Shown: piece after piece, positions 1 through 11,638 of the stretch
How the letters are laid out: each line of letters starts with the position of its first letter
Position numbering within the stretch: position 1 is the stretch's first letter
NCBI RefSeq assembly: GCF_024868665.1
Contig: NC_079898.1
Location: 5,404,096-5,468,095, forward strand
Length of the DNA: 64,000 bases
Source: Triplophysa rosa
Taxonomy: Eukaryota; Chordata; Actinopteri; Cypriniformes; Nemacheilidae
Direction: 5' to 3'
Notes under the pieces: generated by a model
The model's input: the letters and a program-made list of their open reading frames with translations, nothing else
Told to the model about the DNA's origin: nothing
Databases searched by the model: none
Position numbers and translations under genes: made by a program

Positions 1-800
1 CAAATGCGAATTAAGCGATTTGCGTGAGTAAATTACATACAAAGTCAATGCAAAGAGATCAATAGACGCAAACCCACACCAGGCGACGTGAATAATGCGA
101 ATCGGGCAGGGGTGTGTTTCCCGAACAACGACATAACTCGCTGGTTAACCACCATAGTACGACGCATCATTGGGGAAATTAACGACGTAGTTACGACTGT
201 TTCCCGAAACCGTAGTAACTCTTGTCGGAGATTAATGTGAATTCTTGCTCTTAATAACATACATTGCATTTAGGGACTACTTTTATTATCCTATTTTTGT
301 TATCTGTTGTTTTATTTCATGATATTTAATTCATTTATAAGTGTCCTCCTACGTCATTCTGCCCAGGGATTCCACAGGGTCCTAGCGCACACAGATCATA
401 AAAAACAGCGCTTTATTTCCTCGACAAACTAAAAGATGTCCAATTCAATTTGTATATATTTTGAGTGATGGATATGGAATGCTTTGCATGTTGCTTGCGA
501 TCGATCGTTGGAACGATAGTTTTGGGAAACACTTAAATGGTTGATCTATGCTGGAACGCTGGAACTTGCGACCATAGTTGGCTAACTGTGCTTTTGGGAA
601 CCGCACCCCAGTTCGATTACCGCCAATGTGCGTCAATCGCGTCCTCCACGAAAGTTGAAAAAATTTGATAAGAGCGAGAAATGTGCACGAAGAGCTCATT
701 GACACCTACTGTTTGACACGTCCAGACGCGTCGTGCAATGTTTTTCGCATCAAATACCGAACTATTCCCGCTAATAATAAAGAGCGAGGAATGCTATGCT
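1..800. repeat. Old repeat family copy, interrupted at 110-608
   Basis: Bases 1-109 and 612-about 800 together match a continuous stretch at about 48455-48685 (shared GAGTAAATTACATACAAAG, CAATGCAAAGA, and AACTATTCCCGC before GTAATAAAGAG-like sequence). The copy here is split by the element at 110-608. The left end lies outside the window. The class is unclear; a non-autonomous PIF/Harbinger type is possible. Confidence 0.6.
110..608. mobile_element. Harbinger-like non-autonomous transposon, copy 1
   Basis: This 499-bp element has inverted ends GGGTGTGTTTCCCGAA and (reverse) GGGTGCGGTTCCCAAAAG, and is flanked on both sides by CAG. A 3-bp CWG duplication is what is known for zebrafish PIF/Harbinger elements. 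A related copy in opposite orientation lies at 56714-57337. No coding region is seen. The TIR decay suggests an old copy. Confidence 0.7.
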
Positions 801-811
801 TTGTGTTTGGT

Positions 812-1983
812 GTGAACACGGCATTAGCGAGCAGTGTTCACGTGACACACACGGAATTGTTGTCCGTGCATAGCATTTCAATTCTTCTTCCGAAGTTCCC
901 TCTTATTTTGGATGTTGATTTAGAGGTGAGCTTTATACAATAATGGTATCCAGTTAGTGGTCAAATAGCCGTCAGACATGCTTATTGACTTGAGTTCATA
1001 GCCCGATGTCATAATATCTCTAAAGTCATAATAAAACACATTTTTTTTGCCATCTCCTCTCCATCTTCAATGACATGCTTCAAAGAGAAATCGGATGCTT
1101 CAAAGAATCGATCAAGAAGAAAAGGTAAGAAATGTTGGGGGAACAGGGCGAGCAACTGTGACCCATATATGAACGTCAGATATTTGTACATGCACCTCTT
1201 GAGCGAGCCTTTTAATCCTGTCATGCAGTAAGAGGTTATTAACGCTGTAGGTAACAGCACAAACAGATCAGCGCGTAGCTAAGGGATTTGGGACACCTTG
1301 CTGTCTGTGGCAATTCATTGATTGGTGTGGAGAACTGTGTGTTAAGACACCGGCGATGAGTTTCCCGTGCCCTCGGGTGAGAGTTTTGTTAGCTGTATGT
1401 AAATAAATGTGCCGAGTGGCATAAATTGACTGATAATGCAGATGGATGCAAACAGGACTTCAGGCTAAAGAAACTGTGATGAATGGTGATTAAAACTTGA
1501 CCATAATACCGTACCGACAAAAATATATGGCAGTTATAAAGCAGCAGTCTGACGGCTAGTATAAATTTTCAGCTACTTGGGTTCACGTGGTGTCGTGTGG
1601 TTTCACTCTCGTCGTGTTTTAGGAAATGGGCTACGACGTAAGATGTGTAAAAATGTATGGGCTGACACCACATCTTGCCAAAATGAACCATGTTTTAACC
1701 ATAGTAAAAGTGTAGATTGATCACCTTTTGTATTACCATGGTTATACCATTATTCAACCTTGATTTTGCTAATTTGGGCTTATTATGCATTTATAATCAA
1801 ACAAAATATTTGGTTACTGAAGTTGAACTATTGTTCCTTTTCAAAAGTGGTGATACTAACTGGCTATTAACATTTGAAAAGTAATGATTTGTGAAACCAT
1901 ACTGTAACGGGCTTCATTCATTAATCTTCACCAGAACACATTTAGTGTTATTTGTTTCTAAAATCATGATGAAAATTGAAGTG
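812..1983. other. Intron sequence, nothing recognised
   Basis: No coding, RNA or repeat structure that I can name. Short overlapping ORFs on both strands have no recognisable motifs. Confidence 0.5.
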
Positions 1984-3556
1984 TTAAAGAGATTGTTCAC
2001 CCAAAAATCATTTATTTACCCTCACTTCAATCAAAACCTGTGTATGATTCTTTCTTATGTGAAGGTATTTGGAGAACTGTCTCAGTGGTTTTGTGTCCAT
2101 ACAATGGAAATAAATGTTTGGTTACAACGTTCATCAAAATATCTTCTTTTGTGTTATGCAGAAGAAAGTCAGTCATACAGGTTTGGATTGACATGAAGGT
2201 GAATAAATGATTAAAGGGGCCAAGGATTAAGGATAAAGGATTAAATTAAGACCTCAATTTTAACCCGAGCTTTTGTTGTATAAGAGGGAATCGTATTCAA
2301 GCGAACATCCTGTAAGTGTCAGAACTGAAAACACCCTTGTTACTGAAATTACAACTGTTATTGACACCAGGCCCAGCGAACGCCAGGTCCTGGAATGCAC
2401 CTATCTATGTCATAAATAGGTTGAACACCGCCTCCACAGAAAAATATCAACGACCTCTTCTCTAGCCCCGCCCACTGGTTCGCGAATGACTTTAGCCACA
2501 CATAGTACACACTCCCGCATTTGTGATGATTGACAAACTGGTACCCAAAGTGACATATTTTTCAGCTAAAGATTCGTTGTGTCCGTCAGTTTAAACTAAA
2601 CCGCTGATATGCACTGTGTTGTTTATGCTCGGAAGGCTCCATCACACAGCGCTCTTTTGCTGTGTTGCCATGTTTGTTATTAATAAGCGCTTTTAAGCTT
2701 GTTGTTTGGTCTTAGATGAAAACGCCTTGGCACTTAGGTCTTAATAAATGGTCTGTTGCCGATTTTAAGAATTTTTGGTCTTATAAAATATATAAACAAT
2801 TTGAATTTTAAGGTTTGTTTTTGTCTTGTCTTTATTTGCTTATTTTATCTGTGAAGATCTGGCAACCCTGTCACTTTAGCGAAGGGCTCTCGAGAGCGGC
2901 TATCCCCGTGTCATATGTGCAAAAGTGAGGACTTCTTTCACTGTTATTTTTATTTAGAGCGACCAAGCAACAAACATGCAACATTGTGCAGCGCCTGGTT
3001 GTGGAAGAACACAGTCGCTTCCTTCAGATTGAAGTTTATTTTTAAGCACGTTCCTGCTCACGTGGGTGAAACATTGAGCATTTGTTCGCGTCATTTCACC
3101 GTGGATTCCTTTGTGAACAAGGCGCTGGATTAAAGCAGTGCTGTATCCGACAGGAATGGCGCAGCGATCTTATGTGAGTAAAACATATTTGTACTATGCG
3201 TCACTATTGGTTTGTTAGAGATCGCTTGATATGTCCTGATAATGTGTAACCTAACGTTACATGTCAAATTCACAGAAGGCTCCAACTAAGTTTACTACGC
3301 AAACTGCTATCCAATCATAGCAGTGGGCGTTTACTTCCAAGTCTTCAATGCGGCACGCCCATTAAAACAGAGCATTTGTCGAGACGGCCTCAAAACCCAA
3401 TAGCTTATTACTTATTGATTTGGATGTTTTCGAATGTAAAAACCACACAAACGTCATAAGTAGACCTCATATAACAGTATAAAACAATGAAAAAGCCCAG
3501 TTCAGGACACCTTTAAAGAATTTTAAAGAATCGTTTTTGGGTGAACTATCCCTTTA
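1984..3556. repeat. Small MITE (GTTCACCCAAAAAT ends), split by insertion
   Basis: The left part (1984-2214) begins TTAAAGAGATTGTTCACCC and the right part (about 3513-3556) ends TTTTTGGGTGAACTATCCC plus TTTA. Together they make the inverted ends of a common fish MITE. The same family is seen at 61185-61530 and as pieces at 54400-54540 and 59985-60076. Confidence 0.65.
2215..3512 (+). mobile_element. TTAA-flanked transposon with THAP-finger remnant (Kolobok-like)
   Basis: About 1.3 kb lie between TTAA at 2211-2214 and TTAA at 3513-3516, inside a MITE. Near 2975-3120 the + strand encodes, with one frameshift, a THAP-type zinc-finger pattern: ATG-QHCAAPGCGR at the start and ICSRHFTVDSF at the end (C-x4-C then C-x2-H). 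TTAA target sites and THAP-coding transposases are known for the Kolobok superfamily, so that is the best fit; a piggyBac or P-like origin is less likely. The ends match each other only weakly (AGGGGCC against AGGTGTCC). Confidence 0.5.
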
Positions 3557-3610
3557 GGTTTGCTTGCAGTGATTTCTGTAAATTGACACTGGCTCAGTGT
3601 TTATATTAAT

Positions 3611-4462
3611 TAGGGCTGTCAACGACACATTTAATACGCCATTAACGCAACATCAGTTTTTGTAGTCATCGTTGTCTAGCGTTACATTATATAATCACAC
3701 TCTTATTCATATAAAGGCCTTTAAACTATTTAGGTGCGATTTGAAAAGGTTGTATTGACACGTCCAGTATAGATTGACAGCTTCTGGCTGTGGAACACGG
3801 CTCAACGCAACACGTCAGCGGTCCTGTCTGGTGTACACACGGACTAAAGGCTGCGTCACAATCTGTCAGACAGCGCACCAGTATTAACTTCTCTTTCGTG
3901 CTTGAATGAACAAAAACACACAAGATTATGCCAGAAAGCACATTTTGTCTAGTATTTTCGCAAGCACAGTCTTCAACGAGTTAAATAAAGTCTTAAATGA
4001 AAGCAAAGAGTAGTGAAAATAGGAAGCGCATTAGACCTGCTTACAGCTCTTAAAGGGGCCGTGCTCTTAAACTTGCTGCTATGACCCCTGTCACTAATGT
4101 TAATCAAAGAACAAAAGAAAAGAAGAAATCAATGTGAATCATCTTTAATGAGGATTCTTCTGTATTTCATGTATTTAGCAGTAAAGACTGTAAAGTGTTA
4201 TTTCTAAATGTGTTGTTTCTACATTCATTTGGAGATAAAATGTGAAATTATTAGAATGTAAAAGTATATTTGAAAACATAAAAGCTGTGTGTGGTTAGTT
4301 AGTTAATTTTTTTAATCGATTGACAGCACTAAAATTAACATGTTAAACAAAATAAATAGTGTATGTTTAATTTCACTATACGTGTGCGATTAATCGCACT
4401 TAAATCACACGAAAAGGGTGCGATTAATCGCGATTAAAAATGTTAATCTATTGACAGCCCTA
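3611..4462. mobile_element. hAT-type MITE, family A copy 1
   Basis: This 852-bp element begins TAGGGCTGTCAA and ends TTGACAGCCCTA, with a perfect 8-bp duplication ATATTAAT at 3603-3610 and 4463-4470. Eight-base duplications and these ends indicate hAT. The interior has AT-rich ends containing GATTAATCG repeats and no intact ORF. It belongs to the same family as 5566-6534 (shared GTCTAGCGTTACATTAT and CAGGCTTTTAAAC-like blocks). Confidence 0.85.
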
Positions 4463-4470
4463 ATATTAAT

Positions 4471-5351
4471 ACAACTAACAATATCAACTGTCAGAAAGAA
4501 AAGATAGAAAATGATGCATGAAAACGGAAACAAGCTGAGTTTTAAAGTGTGTAAAATACAGTGACCGCACTTCAAAGATAGAAACATCATGTGTTGCACT
4601 GAGACGTAATGCACTGAAGTTGTCTACTGAGCTCCATTAATTATAATGGGAGCAGTCTAGTTCAATCACATCGACAACGCAAATTAAACTATGGATTCAT
4701 TACTTTTGCAATCCACTTTTTTTATTACAGGTGCCCAAACAGTCATTGTGTCATTGTAAGAATAGAAGAGGCAAAACAAGCAAAAACACAATCAGCATGT
4801 GGAAAATGTGAGACATGCTTTAAATCTGAGATAATGCTTGAGTAATACTGGGACATGGCTCGGTGCTGTAAAACTTGTTTGGCTGCTGCGTTGTATAAAC
4901 CTTATCATTTGTCATTGAAAGCCCCTTGACATCCAGAGCAGGATTTCAAGTGTTTTTCAGTCCTAATCTTACTTTACCCTTTATTGGATTTCCAGGATTT
5001 GGGCCCGAGGCCACCCATTCATAAGAGTCCTTCAAAACCTGAATATACAGATGAAGTTCCTTAACAAAGACAAATTTGTTGTTATTGTCTTTGTCTATGG
5101 AATTGGCCCAATATTATTTATGAGCATTGAAGGCTTAAATAGATTAGTATGCACTAAAGGAGACTGTTAGATGACACTTGAAGTCAAAACAAAATCAAAC
5201 TCTATTTACTTTTGTAATGCACGTTCCTAAACAAATAAATAAAAAAATCTAATGTTTTTGTATTCTTTGATCAAATTACTTATCAAATTACTTTGATCAA
5301 ATAACTTGCTCCACTTTTGAAATCAATTTATTTTTTCGTCAACATACCAAA
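4471..5351. other. Intron sequence, nothing recognised
   Basis: AT-rich intron between two transposon copies; no motif I can name. Confidence 0.5.
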
Positions 5352-6722
5352 TGTGACCCTGGACAACAAAACCAGTCTTATGGGTCAATTTTTCGAAATT
5401 GAGATTTTTACATAAATAAACTTTCTATAGATATATGAGTTGTTAGAATAGGACAATATCTGGCTGAGATACAACCGTTTAAAACTCTGGAATCTGAGAG
5501 CGCCTTTGAAGTTGTTAATCAGGGGCACTGTGGCAGACCATCCACTCACAAAAATAAAGTTTTTTTAGGGCTGTTAACGCGTTAACGCATGCGATTATTT
5601 TTTTCAAATTAATGCATGAAAAATATTTAAAGCAATTAACGCAGCATCCATTTGTTTTGACATTCTTTGTCTAGCGTTACATTATGTAATCACGCTCTCT
5701 TATTCGTGTACAGGCTTTTAAACCACTTAAGCGCGATTTGAAACAGTTGCTTTGACGCGTTCAATGAAGATAGACAGCTTCTAAACTGTGGGACGCGGCA
5801 AAACGCAACGCGAGGTCCAGTCTGGTGTAAACAGTCACCTGCTAAGGGCTGCGTCGGTGAATCTCTGTCAGACAGCGCATCCGTGTTAAGTTCTCTTGAG
5901 TGTGCTTGAATGGATAAAACCACACAAGATTATGTCAGAAAGCCCGTTTTGTCTAGCATTTTCTTAAGCAAGACTTCAAAGTGTAAAATAAAATCTTAAA
6001 TGAATGCAATGAGTTGTGAAAATGGGAGTGCGGTGACGGTCAGATCTGCGTACTGAGACAGCTCTTAAAGGGGCCACGTTCTTAAACGTGCTGCTGTGAC
6101 TCCTGTCACTAATGTTAATCAAAGAACAAAAGAAAAGAAGCAATCAATGTGATTTTGTAGCTTTAATGAGAATTCTTCTGCATTTAATTTATAATTTAGC
6201 ATTAAAGACTGTAAAGTGTTTGAGAACTTCCTTCAATTTCTGTATATTTCATGATAGCTCTCAATTATATTGTTGAATGGCTATAATTAATGTTAAAATA
6301 ATCAATTTAATAGAGACATCAGTTACAGTACTAATATCAAAATGTTTTCTTTCATTCATAAGATGACGCTGTTAAAGAAATATGTTGTTTCTACATCAAT
6401 TTGAAGATTAAATGTGAAATTATTCAAATGTAAAAATATATTTTAAAATATTATTGTTATGTGTGATTAATCGTGATTAATCACAGAAAATGTGTGATTA
6501 ATCAGATTATTTTTTTAATCGATTGACAGCACTAGTTTTTATATATTTAAGGCAGGAAATTTACAAAATATTTTCATGGAACATGATCTTTACTTAATAT
6601 CCTAATGATTTTTGGCATAAAAGAAAAATCTATAATTTTGACCCACACAATGTATTTTTGTCTTTTACTAAAAATGTTCCCCTGCTACTTAAGACTTTAA
6701 GGTTTTGTGATCCAGGGTCACA
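5352..6722. repeat. Short-TIR MITE (TGTGACCCTGGAC ends), split by a hAT
   Basis: The outer parts (5352-5565 and 6535-6722) join to give a copy of the same roughly 420-bp repeat seen uninterrupted at 15555-15975. The ends are TGTGACCCTGGACAAC and TGATCCAGGGTCACA, inverted to each other. The family is widespread in zebrafish-like genomes, as I recall, but I cannot give its name. Confidence 0.75.
5566..6534. mobile_element. hAT-type MITE, family A copy 2, nested
   Basis: This copy of about 969 bp begins TAGGGCTGTTAACGCG and ends GATTGACAGCACTA. It sits inside the MITE at 5352-6722. The flanks GTTTTTTT (left) and GTTTTTAT (right) look like an 8-bp duplication with one mismatch. The empty site in the other MITE copy at about 15796 reads AAAGTTTTTATATATTT, which confirms the insertion point. 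No intact ORF. Confidence 0.82.
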
Positions 6723-7026
6723 AATATGATGGATAGACAAAGTAGACAAAATAAGGATAAGATAACATGAAATAATATATGTTTAGTATAGCATACTTAT
6801 TTTACTGTTGCTTTGGCCAGGATGCACTTTCTGTTTTACAACAAAGCATACTTCATGGCATACTGTATCCCACAATGCAATGCGATCAACCTGATGTTGT
6901 ATTTCCAGTGTTATAAACACATATACGCATATTTATTCATATGTTTTTTGACAAATAAAATTTGACACAAAACTGATTTAAATTTAAAAAATGACACATT
7001 TTATTTTCTAGATGATAACTGGACAT

Positions 7027-7454
7027 TAGGGCTACACGACAATTTATCGCGATACCACTAAATCCTATTGTAATCAAGCTGGCTGCGATATGTCGATATT
7101 TTTTTAATGCGTAGCTTGTCCGTGAAGCACGGCTCTAGGATCGGTAGGAAATGCTGCTCGACATAAAAGCAGTGCGAGTCTGAGTCGATTATAATGTTCA
7201 TTTGAAAAAGCAACACCCGTCAAACATGATCATTATAAATATACTTTATTATCATAAAAATACCTGATGAGGCTTGAGTAACAGTGATAAAAAGTCCATA
7301 GGTATTTCCTAGATTCTAGAACGTGTTATGGTCTTCTTCTGCAGTGCGTATTTGGAGTTTCCGCACGAGAGCGCCCTCTGGCTTTCGGATGCAGCAGCAT
7401 TTTCCCGTACTTCACTTAAAAGATATTTATCGTCGGTTTATCGCGACAGCCCTA
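7027..7454. mobile_element. hAT-type MITE, 428 bp
   Basis: Ends TAGGGCTACACGACAATTTA and CGCGACAGCCCTA, with perfect 8-bp duplication CTGGACAT at 7019-7026 and 7455-7462. The interior holds ATCGCGAT-type motifs near both ends and no coding capacity. Confidence 0.85.
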
Positions 7455-7462
7455 CTGGACAT

Positions 7463-9671
7463 GGAAAGTAAAATGGAAAGTAAATTAACCACCGGGAGAC
7501 TGCATTTATTAGATATTATTTACTAGAATAATCTTGCTTGTTCTATAAACACCATGCACTGTGCTGTGTTTTACCTTTTTTGTGTTTTTCAGTTTTTCTT
7601 ATTTTCTCCTCTAAAGCTGCTTTGGAACAATGCACATTGTGAATAATGCTATGTTTAACATTAAAACTATTAACTAGTTAACTACTAAAACTAGTAGGCT
7701 GCACAGAGGACAGTACAGTATGCTGCAGTAACTTTATTGAAAGGAGACATGATGTCAAACGAATGCCAAAATTGTCAGCGATGCAACGCCTCCACATCAC
7801 ACAACACAATATCTCATGAGCTTTTATTTGTCTGCAGGACGCATGTGATTTGGACTTAAGTACCTCAGTATGTAGTTTGTAAAAAAAAAAGAAGAAAACA
7901 CTGAAGTCTGAAGAGTGAGTCATGTAATTGTAAGGGGACAGTTCACCTGTGCAGCAGTAAAAAGTCCAAGTTAATTCTCTTCATCTCCACTGGTGCATGG
8001 AAAGGCATGAGTCATCACATCCGTGTACCTGTGGAAACCGCTCTTTATTTCTTTGTTAGGCAGCGTGCAAAGGATGATTTTGACCAAGCATGTCTTATAG
8101 GCATTGTAAAAGCCAGTGATTTTGAAAGAAAGCTATTGCATGAATCCAGTTATTTGTGCTTTAAAAGATGCAGGATTTATGATAAGTGAGGGTTGAGAAC
8201 ATAGTTTGTTGTTGTGATATTGTATAATGACATTGGTTTTAAGGATTAGAGAACAGTAAAATTTGAGGTCAGTTTTGGCATAATGTGATAAAATACACGT
8301 TTTAGCAAATTTTTATCAATTTCTAGAATCTCATTTGTACATTTTCAGTCTGCTATGTTGCTTTGAGTACTTGGTATTGCTGATAACTGCTATGAATATG
8401 ATTCATTCAATCAGAATTTGATTCTGATGCTTTCTTATGAAACCAAAAGCATTTAACACAACAGTCGCAGTCGTGTGTGAATTCATATGCGGAGTTTGGC
8501 CTGAAAGCATGAACGCATATGTTGCATTCATTGTTTAGTGAAATATTTTTTTTTGCTTAATATTGGCATTATTGTAGCTTGTAGATTATTGTATTGTAGA
8601 TTAATCTTCAAACCATTTAGAAAGGTTTTTTTTGTGGGCTGGTTGACTTGATATCATACTAAAACTATTGGGCCCAAGACTACGGACAAGCTAATTACAT
8701 TTCCTGCCAAACATGCTACATTTGTGATTACTGTCATATCTGAGTTTGCAAATAAAGGGACCAGAGCAAAACCAGCACTAGACGTAAACATTATGATGGC
8801 ATAATCACAGTGCAGCTTAATGATCGGGTGTAAAAATGCTTTATATTGTGGGTAGAGAAGTTGATATATAGTGCTTTCTGCTCTTGCATCAAAGCACTGT
8901 TATTATGAGTAATGCCACCGTTTTCTAAAAAAAAAAACACACACACTTTAGTAATGAGTATATGTTGATTTTTAAAAACAATGTCCTCAGCTCTCAACTG
9001 TGCTCACAATGGCTGACGTCTACTGCAATAAAAATGAAAAATTATACACTTGTAATGAAATGATCTGAGCTCCACCAATAGTAACTATATAGATGTAGCA
9101 TTCTACTATGTCACCAATTTGGGAATTTAAGAGAAATGCCTGAGACATAACTAACAACTCAATAAGTCTCCAGAGCTATTAAAGAGGAACCTTTGAGGAA
9201 TAAAAGTTGCCTCTGGCCTATTATCATACACGTGAAAAATGTAGATAAGTTTAGTAGTGTCACTTTTGGTTAGTTACGCCTCAACAGGGTTTGTAGTGGA
9301 AATCGCATTTATTCACCAACCTCAACAATGCCATGTGATGATTTTAGACCTGAAGAAAGAACGAAAAGAAGATTTTAAAAAAATCAAACATTAGTATGTA
9401 AGTGTAGGTGATACAGTATTACATGAAATCAGGTTTAGATCCACATTTGAAGGTGAATTCCAAAAAAGTCAGTTTCATACAGTATTATTATTTTGCTGTT
9501 TTACCGTATGTCCCGGATGACATTGTAGTGTATATTCATATTATAAAGCCATTTATAGTGTGATCTAGAAGACATTTGGGTAATATTAGCCGTTAGAGTG
9601 TGCATCGTTCTGCACTTCGAATTTCTACCAGACGTAGTAGACCATCCGGTTATTTTTGGAGTACTCTTTTC
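7463..9671. other. Intron with a probable LINE 3'-tail fragment
   Basis: Around 7590-7660 a segment with AAGCTGCTTTGGAACAATG and CATTGTGAATAATGCTATG resembles the 3' end of a fish LINE on the + strand. The rest is unremarkable AT-rich intron with short A and AC runs near 8928-8945. Confidence 0.35.
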
Positions 9672-10717
9672 TAGGGCTGCAGCTATCGATTATTTTAGTA
9701 ATCGAGTATTGTACTGATTTTCCATCGATTAATCAGATAATAAGTACTTTTTCTTTATTAAAGAGCAATACTAAATATACAAGAGAAAATAAGACAGGTC
9801 TCTTAAAATTAACAACTAATTTGTTTCCTTTTTAGAAAAATGAACATTTATTGCTGAAATTGCATACATTAATATCTGTGAAAACTAAACCCATTTGGTA
9901 CATTCCATTGCCATATTACATTCAAAATGCAATATAGGCCTAATACAAATGTATAAATAAGAAACATTAATAAAAATAGAAAGAATAATTACAAAGGTAA
10001 ACAACTTCAGCTTATGCATGATGCATTTAGTTTATCTAAATTAGTTTTAGTTCTTTTTTTACTATTAAATAGTAATATATTTGTCCGCATAAAAATACCG
10101 AGTTAACCGGACTTTTATTTTGGCAGGTCATCGGAAGACGCTTATTTATTAGTGTGTTAGCGTCACTCAGTAAAATGTTCTGAAATAAACTCTCAGAGCA
10201 ACTCTGGAGATGAAGTTCATGTGTTCATGTCCTCATAAAGCGCAGACACAGACAAATTTATGAGCATCACGCGTGTAGCACGTTAAACTGTGCAGTTCAT
10301 TCACTCAGACACGCAGAACAGCCAGATGGCATCTGTAAATAACAGGATTTGGCATCCACTAGTGCGCATCTAGTTTTATGGACTCAACGCAGCCGGAAAA
10401 CAAGTTTCACTCGCAAAATAGACTAAAACTAAGTAAAAGAGCAGTTCACCATTTCAATAAGCTATCACTTATTTATCAGCATGAGAACAGACTAAAATGC
10501 GTGTGTCTCACGGTGAAGGCGTGAGAATTGAGAGCACTGTAACATGAATAGAGTTTAGCGGGCTGTGCGTCAGTAATAACGGTCCGTGGGGAAACGCAGT
10601 GCTCCTTGTGTACTGTAGTTAAATGGATTAAACGAGGCTTCGAGGCAACAAAAATTGCCTCGGATGATTTTATGTATTCGGATTACTCGAGTTACTCGAG
10701 GAATCGTTTCAACCCTA
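9672..10717. mobile_element. hAT-type element, 1046 bp
   Basis: Ends TAGGGCTGCAGCTATCGATT and (right end) GAATCGTTTCAACCCTA, with perfect 8-bp duplication CTCTTTTC at 9664-9671 and 10718-10725. The right end contains repeated ACTCGAGT motifs that mirror the TAATCGAGTA of the left end. No intact transposase. Confidence 0.85.
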
Positions 10718-10856
10718 CTCTTTTCAACATACTACGATTTGGGACATACTAATTCTACTTTCAAATACTATTTGGGACGGATATACAGAATGGGATGCAG
10801 CTGTTGAGTCAGAAACCGTTGTCACGTAGTATGGGAAAGTAAACATTAGAAGTATG

Positions 10857-11630
10857 TAGGGCTGGGCGATTTGGCCTAAAATCTAAATTTTGATTAATTG
10901 AACATTTTCTCTCGATTACGATTATTGAACGATTATTTTGTTTTTGTTTATTTTCCTTGTTTTTTAGTAGATCACTGACAAGGTTTGTAGTGTAAATATG
11001 CCCAACTAAAGGTGGGGTATTTTTTCTAATGAAACATTTCTTATCATGTTATTTTTAGATAATCAAAGAAAATACAAAGTATTTATGGTTATTTATTGAA
11101 CATTTCGAATAATAGACATCTTTGTGTTATTTTTTGGAAACATTTCCTCTGCCACTGAAGACAGGAGAACAAACGCAACACAAATCAGCAAATCATCTGT
11201 CTGCATGTGTCGTGAGAAATTGGGTGTACTTTAGGACCCTGCCTGGAGACACCAGTCCTGCCGTCATAAGAGCTGTCACGTGAAAGAAACAGACGGAGTT
11301 TAACGGCGTTAATAGTTGAACGGAGCTTAAAACTCATCAGTCTGTCTAAAGAAATATGAAGTAAACGTGTTTCAGTATATCTATATTTCTCACAATATGA
11401 ACATTTTTGGACTAAAAGTCTTTTTAAATTTTATGTGTATGCCCAAAATAAATGTTATATATTTTTTAAGTCTCTTTTGCTCTCATAAGAAAAAAGTGAG
11501 GTATAGGTGCACGCGTCGACATGGATATTAAAGGGACAGTAATCGAAATAACCGACATTAAAAAAAATTACGTCGGTTAGAGCTTCTTAATGTCGGTTTC
11601 GACTACTTTTTGATTAATCGCCCAGCCCTA
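10857..11630. mobile_element. hAT-type MITE, 774 bp
   Basis: Ends TAGGGCTGGGCGATTTGGCC and GATTAATCGCCCAGCCCTA, with perfect 8-bp duplication GAAGTATG at 10849-10856 and 11631-11638. It starts only 139 bp after the neighbouring hAT, so both may sit in one older host repeat. No ORF of note. Confidence 0.88.
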
Positions 11631-11638
11631 GAAGTATG

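Noticed and set aside
5566..5567. Exact hAT border and duplication
   Set aside because: The T run at 5560-5566 makes the first base of the element ambiguous; only an imperfect duplication can be claimed.
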